Shown: positions 1-6,573, counted from the first letter of the stretch. The stretch is DNA of 10,266 bases from CAYONM01 sp964405325 (GCA_964405325.1 CAYONM010000135.1:1-10266), one strand, 5' to 3'. The notes: generated from the letters alone by a model not told the origin. Made by a program: numbers and translations.

Positions 1-60
1 GGCGGCAAAAGATCAAGTGAGACGCTACCTTTATTTATTGACGGGCCCTAAGTGCCGTCG

Positions 61-82
61 AAAAACGCTCGCGCAGCGAGCG
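61..82 (-). terminator. Intrinsic terminator downstream of the sulfatase remnant
   Basis: Positions 66-72 and 76-82 form a perfect 7-bp GC-rich stem (CGCTCGC/GCGAGCG) around a 3-base loop. Read leftwards, the stem is followed at once by five T (the AAAAA at 61-65 of the plus strand). This is the classical rho-independent layout and would end transcription of the leftward sulfatase remnant about 80 bases after its stop. A second, weaker hairpin (142-146 with 150-154, GGGGC/GCCCC) lies between the stop and this terminator but has no T tract. Confidence 0.6.
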
Positions 83-160
83 ACTCCCGAGCAAGGCCGA
101 GGGACCGGAGCCCGACTGGCGGGTGCGACGGAGTTGTGAGGGGGGCAACGCCCCTGCTGC

Positions 161-379
161 TTAAAGCGGGAACATCCAGCGCGGTTCCTCGTAGCGCTGG
201 GGGCGTTCGTCGCGCAACACGTGGTCGTCGGTGTCGCGCATCCACTGCTGCAGTTTCTGGTCCAGCTCGTCGCGGATGCCGGCGTATTCCGGTCGTGTGG
301 CGCAGTCGCGGAGTTCCCAGGGCTCCTTGGAACTGTGGAAGAGTTCGAACTCGTCGCGCGGCTTGGTGGCGGCACTCAC
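161..379 (-). pseudogene. Sulfatase C-terminal remnant (5'-truncated)
   Basis: The leftward frame encodes about 72 residues that look like the extreme C-terminus of a type I (formylglycine-dependent) sulfatase. It has the FELFHSSKEPWELRD pattern, the equivalent of the usual 'ELYDLENDPxExxNLA' segment, followed by a helix with EYAGIRDELDQKLQQWMRDTDD and the stop TAA at 161-163. Sulfatases are normally 400-600 residues and carry the catalytic C-x-P-S-R motif near the N-terminus. None of that is present, because the bases upstream belong to the VTC gene. The GTG at 379 is the first available start, one base after the VTC stop (TGA-A-GTG), but no good ribosome-binding site precedes it, so it is probably fortuitous. 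The fragment could not be an active sulfatase. It is either a relic of a rearrangement that joined the VTC gene to a sulfatase 3' end, or an assembly joint. The family call is fairly secure; the reason for the truncation is inferred. Confidence 0.7.
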
Positions 380-380
380 T

Positions 381-1178
381 TCAAGTGCCGTATTCCGTGG
401 CGACGGCCATCAGGTACTTGCTGATGGGGCGGCGGCGCAGGTTGAAGCGTCGGGTCAGGGTGATGGCCCAGGCGGGCAGGGTGGTGGCGCTTTTGATCTC
501 CAATAAGGTACATTCCTTGCAGGAAGCGCTGCCGGTAAGCGGGTCCATGCGCCGCCAACGGCCAGCCTGGCCCCAGTCGGACCAGGTCCGGCAGGGCTGA
601 TAGCAGAGTTCGCTGTCCAGGGTGAAGCGGACGGCTTCACCGTTGCGGGCGTTCCATGCCTCTCGCTGATATCGCATCCAGGTGACCGGGCGAGCGGCGC
701 TTTGCCGGAGCCGACGACAGAAGTCGTGGAACAGAGCGCGCTGCGCCTCGTCGACCAGTCCCAGGCCGTCGCCACCGTGCATGGGCAGACGGTGATCCAG
801 GCCGTGGGCTTGGATCAGGCACCGCTGTTTGTGCCAGCAGGCCTCCTGGCGGCTCTTGATCTCCAGGGTGACCGGGCCACCGCCAAGGGGATCGAAGCTG
901 CGGGCACGCAGCTGGTAGCGCTGCCGATGAACGGAACGGGTGGCCTCGTGGAAGGCCAGATTCTGGCTGTCGAACTGCAGGCTGTGGACCGGATAGCCGA
1001 TGCCGGCTTCCGGCTGCCAGGGATCGGGGTGGCAGAAGCGGGCGATGGCGCAGCGCAGTGCTGGCAGGAGCAACTCGGGGACCCAGAACTTGGCCTCATG
1101 ACGCCAATTCAAGGCGTTGCGGTCGATTGCCAACGGCGACTGCAGGATGGCAGTGCTGAGTGCGGCGGCGGGAGGCAT
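381..1178 (-). CDS. VTC-domain (polyphosphate polymerase-like) protein
   Basis: A 265-residue protein made almost wholly of a VTC domain, the triphosphate-tunnel fold that in yeast Vtc4 makes polyphosphate from ATP. Expected landmarks appear in order: a first basic strand WRHEAKFWV (about 25-33), VHSLQFDSQNLAFHE (64-78), the basic strand RYQLRARSF (87-95), VTLEIKSR (103-110), MRYQREAW (168-175), VRFTLDSEL (183-191), LLEIKS (225-230) and the C-terminal SKYLMAV (253-259). Glu and Lys/Arg residues facing the tunnel are therefore retained. No signal peptide or membrane segment is seen, so it should be cytoplasmic. Many bacterial VTC-domain proteins sit next to CotH or DUF4956 membrane partners; none is visible here. 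ATG 1178 is preceded by TGGAG with 6 bases spacing (1188-1184), supporting this start. The gene is transcriptionally separate from the flagellar cluster, which ends at a terminator upstream. The family is recognised with good confidence; the actual activity (polyphosphate synthesis or another triphosphate reaction) is not proven by sequence. Confidence 0.8.
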   Translation of the reverse strand: MPPAAALSTAILQSPLAIDRNALNWRHEAKFWVPELLLPALRCAIARFCHPDPWQPEAGIGYPVHSLQFDSQNLAFHEATRSVHRQRYQLRARSFDPLGGGPVTLEIKSRQEACWHKQRCLIQAHGLDHRLPMHGGDGLGLVDEAQRALFHDFCRRLRQSAARPVTWMRYQREAWNARNGEAVRFTLDSELCYQPCRTWSDWGQAGRWRRMDPLTGSASCKECTLLEIKSATTLPAWAITLTRRFNLRRRPISKYLMAVATEYGT

Positions 1179-1202
1179 GACGGACTCCAGGAAATCTGGA
1201 TA

Positions 1203-1230
1203 ACTATCGGCATTTAGATACTCGAATCAA
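1203..1230 (-). promoter_or_regulatory. Possible sigma-70-type promoter of the VTC gene
   Basis: Read leftwards, TTGATT (1230-1225) and GATAGT (1208-1203) are separated by 16 bases. Each matches the -35/-10 consensus at four of six positions. The predicted start would lie near 1196, giving a leader of under 20 bases before the ATG at 1178. The position is sensible, but the match is only moderate and chance agreement is possible. Confidence 0.35.
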
Positions 1231-1239
1231 TACATTAAA

Positions 1240-1267
1240 GCGCAATCGATGACGGACTCGATTGCGC
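1240..1267. repeat. 10-bp palindrome between terminator and VTC promoter
   Basis: GCGCAATCGA (1240-1249) and TCGATTGCGC (1258-1267) are perfect inverted copies around an 8-base loop (TGACGGAC). The palindrome lies just upstream of the proposed VTC promoter, so it could be an operator. It could also be a second, weaker terminator hairpin behind the flagellar cluster, since read leftwards it is followed by only TTTAAT. The loop plus the next two bases (TGACGGACTC, 1250-1259) recurs at the VTC start codon (1178-1187). Confidence 0.5.
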
Positions 1268-1281
1268 ACTAGCAAGCGGTG

Positions 1282-1311
1282 AAAAAAGCCACGCGGAAAC
1301 CGCGTGGCTTT
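1282..1311 (-). terminator. Strong intrinsic terminator ending the flagellar cluster
   Basis: A perfect 12-bp stem, AAAGCCACGCGG (1285-1296) with CCGCGTGGCTTT (1300-1311), closes on a 3-base loop. Read leftwards, the 3' arm runs straight into a T tract (the run of A at 1282-1287). It lies 23 bases beyond the stop of the 1335-2075 gene and is a convincing rho-independent terminator for it and for any read-through from flhG. Confidence 0.9.
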
Positions 1312-1334
1312 GGAATGCTGGATGGAGGCGGTGG

Positions 1335-2075
1335 TCAGGGGGAGGTGGGGCTGACGCTGCCGGTATCTTCGACGGGCGGGTTGCTGCCGACCAGGCTATC
1401 CGGATCGGTATAATCGCCACCGCCACCGCCACCGCCACCCAGGTTGCCGCGGGTGGGTTGGTAGTCGTTGACCGGCTGGTTGCCGCCATAGATGGAGTCG
1501 TCCGGCTCGGGAATCGCGGCGACCACGGGATCTTCCTCGACCGGCTGCTGCGGCTGCTCGGTGATGATCGGCTTGTCGGGCTGTGCGGCCGGCTTTTGCG
1601 CTAGCATGTCGCCAGCATTGCGATCGGCGTTGGTATCGTAGGTGTCGGTCAGCTGGGTGCCGCCATCTTCGATGCGTTCGGTGACGGTGTTGCCGCTATA
1701 GGTCAGCTCGGTGACCGAGGCGCCGCCGTCGGACCAGCCCAGGATGCTAGCGATGGCGACATCGTCATCGTCGGTCAGGACTGAGATGGAGCAGCGTTGG
1801 AACAGGGTCACGCCGTCGGGCAGGCTGACCTGGTCACCGTTCTTGGGACGCAGGACCAGATTCTTGCCATCCCAGATGGCGCTGACCTGGATGGCGGTGC
1901 CGTTGCGGAGGGTCACTTCCACCTCATCGACGGCGACCACATCGTTACCAGGACTGGCGGCACGGATGCGTTTGACCAGATCCAGGGCGCTTTCCATGGA
2001 GACCACTTCGACGGCGGCGTGGGCTTGGGCACAGACCAGGCCCAACAGCATGATGAAAAGGACGTTTCGACGCAT
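1335..2075 (-). CDS. Secreted protein of unknown function with Pro-rich, Gly8 tail
   Basis: I do not recognise the family. The 246-residue product starts with a clear Sec signal peptide (MRRN then a hydrophobic core, probable cleavage after AQAHA near residue 20). Residues about 22-150 form a compact region rich in beta-prone segments (VDEVEVTLRNGTAIQVSAIW, LVLRPKNGDQVSLPDGVTLF) with one cysteine (C95). Residues about 160-246 are low-complexity, acidic and rich in Pro, Gln and Asp, with eight consecutive glycines at 213-220. The tail has no LPXTG-type or membrane anchor. ATG 2075 is chosen because TAGAGGAG stands 8 bases upstream and the signal peptide begins there; the frame stays open to 2132 but that extension lacks these signals. 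It lies 84 bases after flhG in the same direction and before a strong terminator, so it may be the last gene of the flagellar unit or have its own promoter. A periplasmic or surface flagellar accessory role is only a guess. Confidence 0.8.
   Translation of the reverse strand: MRRNVLFIMLLGLVCAQAHAAVEVVSMESALDLVKRIRAASPGNDVVAVDEVEVTLRNGTAIQVSAIWDGKNLVLRPKNGDQVSLPDGVTLFQRCSISVLTDDDDVAIASILGWSDGGASVTELTYSGNTVTERIEDGGTQLTDTYDTNADRNAGDMLAQKPAAQPDKPIITEQPQQPVEEDPVVAAIPEPDDSIYGGNQPVNDYQPTRGNLGGGGGGGGDYTDPDSLVGSNPPVEDTGSVSPTSP
1416..1439 (-). repeat. (GGTGGC)4 hexamer repeat inside the secreted-protein gene
   Basis: Four perfect tandem copies of GGTGGC (coding strand) encode the Gly8 tract near the C-terminus. 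The unit is a multiple of three, so copy-number change would lengthen or shorten the glycine linker without shifting the frame. Confidence 0.9.
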
Positions 2076-2159
2076 AGGATCAGCTCCTCTAAAGGATGAA
2101 ACTATAGTCGCTGAAATCCTAAAACAACCCATCCTTGGGGCAGAATGGCCCAGCTCGGG

Positions 2160-2984
2160 TCAGCTGTGCCACTCAAACCCCTTGAGGCGCAGCGCAATTC
2201 CACGTAAAGCCTGACTGGCCAGAGCCTGCGGATGGCAGGCGAAGGGGCTGCGGCTGCGCACCGACTCGGTGACTTGGCGATCGCGTGGGATATGGCCCAA
2301 CAACTGCACGTCGCGTTTCAGGTAGGCGCGGACCACCTTTTGCAGGCGGGCGAAGGTGCGCAGGGCTTCGTTGTCTGAGCCGGCCTGGTTGACAATGACT
2401 CGGATGTCCTTGCCCGGCTGCTGGCCTTCCAGCACCTTGATCAGGGCGTAGGCGTCGGTCAGGGAAGTGGGATCCGGGGTCAGCACGGTCACGACCAGGC
2501 GGCTGGCGCGGAGGAAGGTGATCACCTCGGCGCTGATTCCGGCCATGGTGTCGAAGATCAGCAGCTGATAGTCCTGGGCCAATTGCGCCAGGTCCTGCAG
2601 CAGGCGATCGAACTGTCGGTGACTCAGGCGGGTCAGCTCCTCGCGACCCGAGGCGGCGGGGACGAAGTCGAAGCCCTGGGGCGTGGTGCAGAGGGCGCTG
2701 CGCAGCGGCTGGCCACCGACCAGGACCTCGAACAGGCTGGTCTGCGGGTTCACACCCAGGATTACGTCGGCATTGGCCAGGCCCATGTCCAGATCGATCA
2801 GCAGCGGGCTGATACCCATCTTGTGCAGCAGTACCGACAGATTGCTGGCGATGGCGGTTTTGCCGACGCCCCCCTTGCCGCCGGTAATGGCCAGGGCCGG
2901 TAGGCAGGGCAAGGCAGCGCTTGCTGTCGGCTTGCCGCCGGCAATGCGGCGCAGTCCCGAAGCCTGGTCCGAACGTGTTGTCAT
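2160..2984 (-). CDS. flhG: Flagellar number regulator, MinD-like ATPase FlhG
   Basis: A 274-residue ParA/MinD-family ATPase. Visible motifs: the N-terminal DQASGLR (residues 6-12), matching the DQAxxLR element by which FlhG stimulates the FlhF GTPase; the deviant Walker A TGGKGGVGKT (34-43); LLIDLDMGLANAD (61-73) with the Walker A' aspartate; Walker B LLIFDTMAGIS (141-151); and a C-terminal amphipathic stretch ALRGIALRLKGFEW that fits a MinD-type membrane-targeting helix. In known systems FlhG (also FleN, YlxH) limits flagellar number by acting on FlhF and, in some bacteria, on the FleQ-type activator. The start at 2984 overlaps the flhF stop as ATGA, indicating translational coupling. The frame is open upstream to 3137, but this would overlap flhF by over 150 bases and place the DQA motif far from the N-terminus. 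Identification is secure from motifs plus neighbours. Confidence 0.95.
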   Translation of the reverse strand: MTTRSDQASGLRRIAGGKPTASAALPCLPALAITGGKGGVGKTAIASNLSVLLHKMGISPLLIDLDMGLANADVILGVNPQTSLFEVLVGGQPLRSALCTTPQGFDFVPAASGREELTRLSHRQFDRLLQDLAQLAQDYQLLIFDTMAGISAEVITFLRASRLVVTVLTPDPTSLTDAYALIKVLEGQQPGKDIRVIVNQAGSDNEALRTFARLQKVVRAYLKRDVQLLGHIPRDRQVTESVRSRSPFACHPQALASQALRGIALRLKGFEWHS

Positions 2985-4204
2985 GCTGGGACCGGGCTTG
3001 GGGTGAAGATGGGTGCCACGAGTTGGGCTGCTGTGGCCAGCTGGATATCTTCGGGTACCTCCTGGCCGGTGGTCAGGTATTGCACCGGCAGGCGGTGTCG
3101 GCGCAGGCAGCCGTAGAGGCGGCCGGGCGCGGCGCATTCGTCTATTTTGGTGACCAGGGTGTGTTGGATGGGCAGAATGGAGAAGCGCTCGACCACGGCG
3201 GCGAATTCAGCCCGACCGCAGGTGGCACTGATTGCCAAGGCGACCTGGAGTTCGGGCAGGTGTTTGCAGAAGCCTTTCAGCTCGTGCACGCGTGCCGAAT
3301 CGGCGTGGCTGCGGCCGGCGGTGTCCACCAGGACGTTGTCCAGATGCGCGAAACGGGCCAGGGCGGTTTGCAGCTGGGCTGGGGTCTGAGCAACCTCGAA
3401 GGGGACGTCCAGCAGGTCGGCGTAGGCGCGTAGCTGGTCGGCAGCGGCGATGCGGTAGGTGTCGATGGTGATCAGCGCGATGCGACGGCGTTGTTTCAGC
3501 ACCAGATCGCCGGCCAGTTTGGCGATGCTGGTGGTTTTCCCGACTCCGGTGGGGCCGACCAGCAGCAGGTCGTGACAGTGGGCCCAGTTGATGGCCCCCG
3601 GGCAGGACAGGCCGCGCGCCAGCAGTTTTTCGGCGAAGGCGATGCGTTTGTCTGTGGGCAGACGAGTACCGGCCTGGGCGATGGCTTCGTCCAATTCGGC
3701 AATGCAATCTGTTGGCAGTTCGTGGTCTTCCAGGCGTTCCAGCAGTGCTTCACCCAGGTGTGCGGAGGGGGTGCCCTGGCCGGCAGCCAAGCGGGCCAGT
3801 TGCCGACGAATGGAGGCCAGTTCAAGGCTGACGCCCTCGCCGCGTTCCAAGGCTCGTAGGCTGCTTTGCAGGTTTTGGGCCTGATGCGCCTGTGGTTCTT
3901 CGTCCAACAGTGGTGCTGCCGGCTCTGGCAGTTCGGGCAGGCTGATTCGTTGCCAGGCCCGTTCTGGCTCGCTGTCGCGGCTGATGCCTACGGCTGCCAA
4001 GCCCGCCGAGGTGCGCCGGGTGGGGCTGGGCCGGTTCTCCGCCTTGTCGACCGCGGCGATCACTTCCACGCCCACTTTGCGGCCCAATAGCCCGGGTTCG
4101 TTGACGTTGCGGGTCTCGATGATCAAGGCGTTGGGGCCCAATTGCTGCCGGACCTTTTCCAGGGCCTCGGGCATGGTTCGACCGGTGAAACTACGCACGT
4201 GCAT
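2981..4204 (-). CDS. flhF: Flagellar SRP-type GTPase FlhF
   Basis: A 407-residue protein with standard FlhF architecture. The N-terminal B region starts MHVRSFTGRTMPEALEKVRQ and continues LGPNALIIETRNV. A variable, proline/alanine-rich linker covers about 55-115. A helical N domain follows (about 120-205), then the SRP-family NG GTPase: G1 GPTGVGKTT (217-225), G2 region DTYRIAAADQLRAYA (248-262), G3 DTAGR (294-298), G4 TKID (352-355) and G5 region TTGQEVPEDI (379-388, approximate). FlhF directs flagellar assembly to its site, usually the pole, as a GTP-dependent dimer whose GTPase is activated by FlhG. ATG 4204 is preceded by AGGAA with about 8 bases spacing and lies 24 bases after the flhA stop; its own stop overlaps the flhG start by four bases. 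No key motif is missing. Confidence 0.97.
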   Translation of the reverse strand: MHVRSFTGRTMPEALEKVRQQLGPNALIIETRNVNEPGLLGRKVGVEVIAAVDKAENRPSPTRRTSAGLAAVGISRDSEPERAWQRISLPELPEPAAPLLDEEPQAHQAQNLQSSLRALERGEGVSLELASIRRQLARLAAGQGTPSAHLGEALLERLEDHELPTDCIAELDEAIAQAGTRLPTDKRIAFAEKLLARGLSCPGAINWAHCHDLLLVGPTGVGKTTSIAKLAGDLVLKQRRRIALITIDTYRIAAADQLRAYADLLDVPFEVAQTPAQLQTALARFAHLDNVLVDTAGRSHADSARVHELKGFCKHLPELQVALAISATCGRAEFAAVVERFSILPIQHTLVTKIDECAAPGRLYGCLRRHRLPVQYLTTGQEVPEDIQLATAAQLVAPIFTPSPVPA

Positions 4205-4228
4205 GGGACTGTTTCCTGTGAGGGCGGT

Positions 4229-6337
4229 TTACTCGGTGGGTTGTTCCAGCGGTGCTTCGGCGTCTTCTTGGAGACTGACTGTGCCGACCACGTCCACCGG
4301 TATCGCAGCGCCGATCTCGGCGTAGCTGATCACCGGCAATTCGGGATGGAAACGAGCGATGATCTGCCGCATCGGCCGGCGTAGCGGTGCGGTGGTGAGG
4401 AGCGCTGGTTCGGCACCGCTGGCGACAGCCGTTTGCAGGAGGCTGCTGATGCGGTCCATCAGGCGATTGGCGTCTTGGGGCGCAATGCCCAGCTGGCCAC
4501 CAGCTTGCGCGCCGCTGAAACTCTGGGCCAGTCGTTGTTCGGTGAGGGGGTCGAAGATGATGGCGCTCAATTGCCCGTCGCGACTCAGCAAGGGGGTGAC
4601 CAGGGCTGGGCCCAAGTGTATGCGGACCTGTTCTGCCAGGGCCACGGGGTCGCCCTGCGGTTGATCGGCGACCACTTCCAGGATCTTCTCCAGGTTGCTG
4701 ATGCGGACCTTTTCATCCAAGAGATGCCCCAGCACCTTCTGGACCAGGCCGAATTTGACGTTTTCTTCCACATCCTTGACCAGGGTCGGGCTCTCGCGCT
4801 TCAGGCTCTCGAGCATGGTCTGGATGTCTTCGCGGTTGAGGATGGTGCTGGCCCGGCTCTTCAGCACTTGGGTCAGGTGGGTGATGAACACCGAGGCCGG
4901 ATCGGTGACCGCGTAGCCCAGGCCTTCGGCTTCGGCGCGTCGGTTCTCCTCGATCCACACCGCCTCCAGGCCGAAGGCCGGCTCATGCGTGGCCATGCCC
5001 TGTATTGGTGCTGCGACGCTGCCGCCATCAATCGCCAGGAGCCGCTCGGGCATCAACTCGCCCTGGGTCACCTGGTTGCCGTAAATGCAGATGCGGTAGG
5101 CATTGGGCCCCAGCTGCAGGTTGTCTTTGATCCGGATCGGTGGGATCAGCAGGCCATCCTCGCGCGCCATCTGCTTGCGCAGGCTGGTGATCCGTTCCAG
5201 TAGCCGACCACCACGCTCGTGATCCACCAGTGGGATCAGGCGGTAGCCGATCTCGACGCCGATGCGATCGGTGGACAGCAGGTCCTCCACCTTTTCTTCC
5301 GGCTGCTTCAGCTCTTCTTCATCCGCTTTTTCTTTTGCGGTCACCTCACTGGCCTCGGTTTCGTAATTGCGGATCTGCCGATACAGGAGGAATAGGCCGC
5401 CAGCGATGACCCAGAAGGGAATGGTGGGCATGCCAGGCACCAGGCCGATGGCTGCGATCACGCCGGAGGCCACCCCGATCGCCTTGGGTTTGACGAAGAA
5501 TTCCCGCGGCAGCTCGACGCCGATCGGGTTCTCCGAGCGCGCCTTGGTCACCAGCATGCCCGAGCCGATGGCGATCAGCAGGCTGGGGATCTGGCTGACC
5601 AGACCGTCGCCCACGGTCAGGATGGAGAAGGTCTCGGTGGCGGTATTGAAATCCATGTCCATCATCGCCATACCGATGATGATGCCGGCGACCAGATTGA
5701 TGATGGTGATGATCAGGCCGGCGATCGCATCGCCCTTCACGAACTTGCTGGCACCATCCATACTGCCGTAGAACTCGGCCTCAGCGGCGATCTTCTCGCG
5801 CCGATTGCGGGCGTCTGATTCCGAAATCAGACCCGCATTCAGATCGGCATCGATCGCCATCTGCTTGCCGGGCATGGCATCCAGGGTGAAGCGCGCTGCC
5901 ACTTCGGCGATGCGGCCGGCGCCCTTGGTGACCACCACCAGCTGGATGATCAGCAAGACGGTGAAGATCACCAGGCCGACCACCAGATTGCCGCCGACCA
6001 CAAAATTACCGAAGGCATCAATCATCGCGCCACCGGTGCCGGTGAGCAGAATCAGGCGGGTGGAGGCCACATTCAAGGCCAGTCGGAACAGCGTGGTGAC
6101 CAGCAACAGGCTGGGGAAGGTGCTGAATTCCAGCGGTTCCTTGGTGTAGACGGAGACCAGCAACACCAGCATCGCGATCGACAGATTGGTGGTCAAAAGC
6201 AGGGTCAGCAGTACCGGCCCGATTGGCAGCAGCAGCACCGAGATGATCGCCATCAGCAGCAAGGCGAAGATCAGGTCCGAGCGCTTGGTCAGGCGCCCGA
6301 CCGAGGTCAGGGGATTGGCGGCAGCATCAGCTGGCAT
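4229..6337 (-). CDS. flhA: Flagellar type III export gate protein FlhA
   Basis: FlhA forms the nonameric inner-membrane ring of the flagellar export gate and docks chaperone-substrate complexes with its cytoplasmic part. The product from ATG 6337 is 702 residues, the usual family length. The N-terminal half (about 20-320) holds the hydrophobic segments, including DLIFALLLMAIISVLLL, LVIFTVLLIIQLVVV and the pair around 205-260. The FHIPEP-family signature RFTLDAMPGKQMAID (149-163), with the conserved DMPGKQM-like loop, is intact. An acidic linker (about 326-352) leads to the C-terminal cytoplasmic domain (355-702), which contains the typical DRIGVEIGYRLIPLVD, LGPNAYRI and FGLEAVWI segments. The start at 6337 has GAGGA 6 bases upstream. 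The frame is open back to 6853, but that extension reads through repeats and inverted repeats and has no family resemblance. First gene of the leftward flagellar unit; a sigma-54-type promoter lies about 90 bases upstream. Confidence 0.97.
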   Translation of the reverse strand: MPADAAANPLTSVGRLTKRSDLIFALLLMAIISVLLLPIGPVLLTLLLTTNLSIAMLVLLVSVYTKEPLEFSTFPSLLLVTTLFRLALNVASTRLILLTGTGGAMIDAFGNFVVGGNLVVGLVIFTVLLIIQLVVVTKGAGRIAEVAARFTLDAMPGKQMAIDADLNAGLISESDARNRREKIAAEAEFYGSMDGASKFVKGDAIAGLIITIINLVAGIIIGMAMMDMDFNTATETFSILTVGDGLVSQIPSLLIAIGSGMLVTKARSENPIGVELPREFFVKPKAIGVASGVIAAIGLVPGMPTIPFWVIAGGLFLLYRQIRNYETEASEVTAKEKADEEELKQPEEKVEDLLSTDRIGVEIGYRLIPLVDHERGGRLLERITSLRKQMAREDGLLIPPIRIKDNLQLGPNAYRICIYGNQVTQGELMPERLLAIDGGSVAAPIQGMATHEPAFGLEAVWIEENRRAEAEGLGYAVTDPASVFITHLTQVLKSRASTILNREDIQTMLESLKRESPTLVKDVEENVKFGLVQKVLGHLLDEKVRISNLEKILEVVADQPQGDPVALAEQVRIHLGPALVTPLLSRDGQLSAIIFDPLTEQRLAQSFSGAQAGGQLGIAPQDANRLMDRISSLLQTAVASGAEPALLTTAPLRRPMRQIIARFHPELPVISYAEIGAAIPVDVVGTVSLQEDAEAPLEQPTE

Positions 6338-6339
6338 GC

Positions 6340-6400
6340 GGCGTCCTCGCAGGTGTCCAGGCAGCGGACGCCCGACGTCGCGGCTTGCGACAGTCGGGCG
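6340..6400 (-). promoter_or_regulatory. flhA leader with two competing hairpins, one covering the RBS
   Basis: On the flhA messenger the region can fold two ways. Hairpin A pairs 6369-6381 with 6387-6400 (13 pairs, one bulged A at 6392, loop GGCTT). Hairpin B pairs 6366-6372 with 6340-6346 (GGCGTCC with GGACGCC, 7 pairs, 19-base loop) and buries GGA of the GAGGA ribosome-binding site (6348-6344). The two folds share 6369-6372 and cannot form fully together. The pairings are read directly; a translational switch is inference. Confidence 0.4.
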
Positions 6401-6426
6401 ATCCAGCTCCAGTGCGAAGAGGACGA

Positions 6427-6442
6427 GGCATGTGGCGTGCCA
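6427..6442 (-). promoter_or_regulatory. Predicted sigma-54 (RpoN) promoter of flhA
   Basis: Read leftwards, 6442-6427 is TGGCACG, four bases (CCAC), then ATGCC. The sigma-54 consensus is TGGCACG-N4-TTGC(A/T). The -24 GG and -12 GC are exactly ten bases apart, and only the first T of the -12 element and the last base differ. Transcription should start near 6416, giving a leader of about 80 bases before flhA. Flagellar genes, including flhA, are sigma-54 dependent in Pseudomonas and Vibrio, which fits the context. Confidence 0.6.
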
Positions 6443-6471
6443 AAAGCCGGCTGGACCGGCCACATACACAG

Positions 6472-6500
6472 CAGCTCCTGTCCCAGGAGGACAGGAGCTG
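6472..6500. repeat. Perfect 12-bp inverted repeat upstream of the flhA promoter
   Basis: CAGCTCCTGTCC (6472-6483) and GGACAGGAGCTG (6489-6500) are perfect inverted copies with a 5-base loop. The hairpin is followed on the plus strand by AAAAA, not T, and no gene ends before it in either direction, so a terminator role is unlikely. It lies about 30-60 bases upstream of the proposed -24 element. Confidence 0.75.
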
Positions 6501-6517
6501 AAAAAGCGGAATGATAC

Positions 6518-6573
6518 AAACCGGACGCCGCCCAAAACCCAGAGGTTCAATCGTATCGGTCGGCGTCCGGTTT
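6518..6573. repeat. Perfect 13-bp inverted repeat (AAACCGGACGCCG), 30-base spacer
   Basis: AAACCGGACGCCG (6518-6530) is mirrored by CGGCGTCCGGTTT (6561-6573). An 11-base copy of the left arm (AACCGGACGCC) recurs directly at 6714-6724. The two arms lie about 100-160 bases upstream of the predicted flhA start site, the usual distance for sites of a sigma-54 activator. A plus-strand terminator is the alternative, since five T follow the right arm (6571-6575), but the loop is long and no plus-strand gene ends here. Confidence 0.6.

Noticed and set aside
52..600. Rightward open frame across the sulfatase remnant and VTC gene
   Set aside because: Its product is arginine-rich with no domain resemblance, and it runs antisense to two frames with recognisable protein families.
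2076..2159. Promoter for the secreted-protein gene with TATAGT as -10
   Set aside because: TATAGT is present but the only TTG-containing -35 candidates are 15 or 18 bases away with weak matches. A GG-GC pair here has N8 rather than N10 spacing, so it is not a sigma-54 site either.
2985..3137. FlhG start at 3137
   Set aside because: It would overlap flhF by more than 150 bases. The ATGA overlap at 2984 and the N-terminal DQA motif favour 2984.
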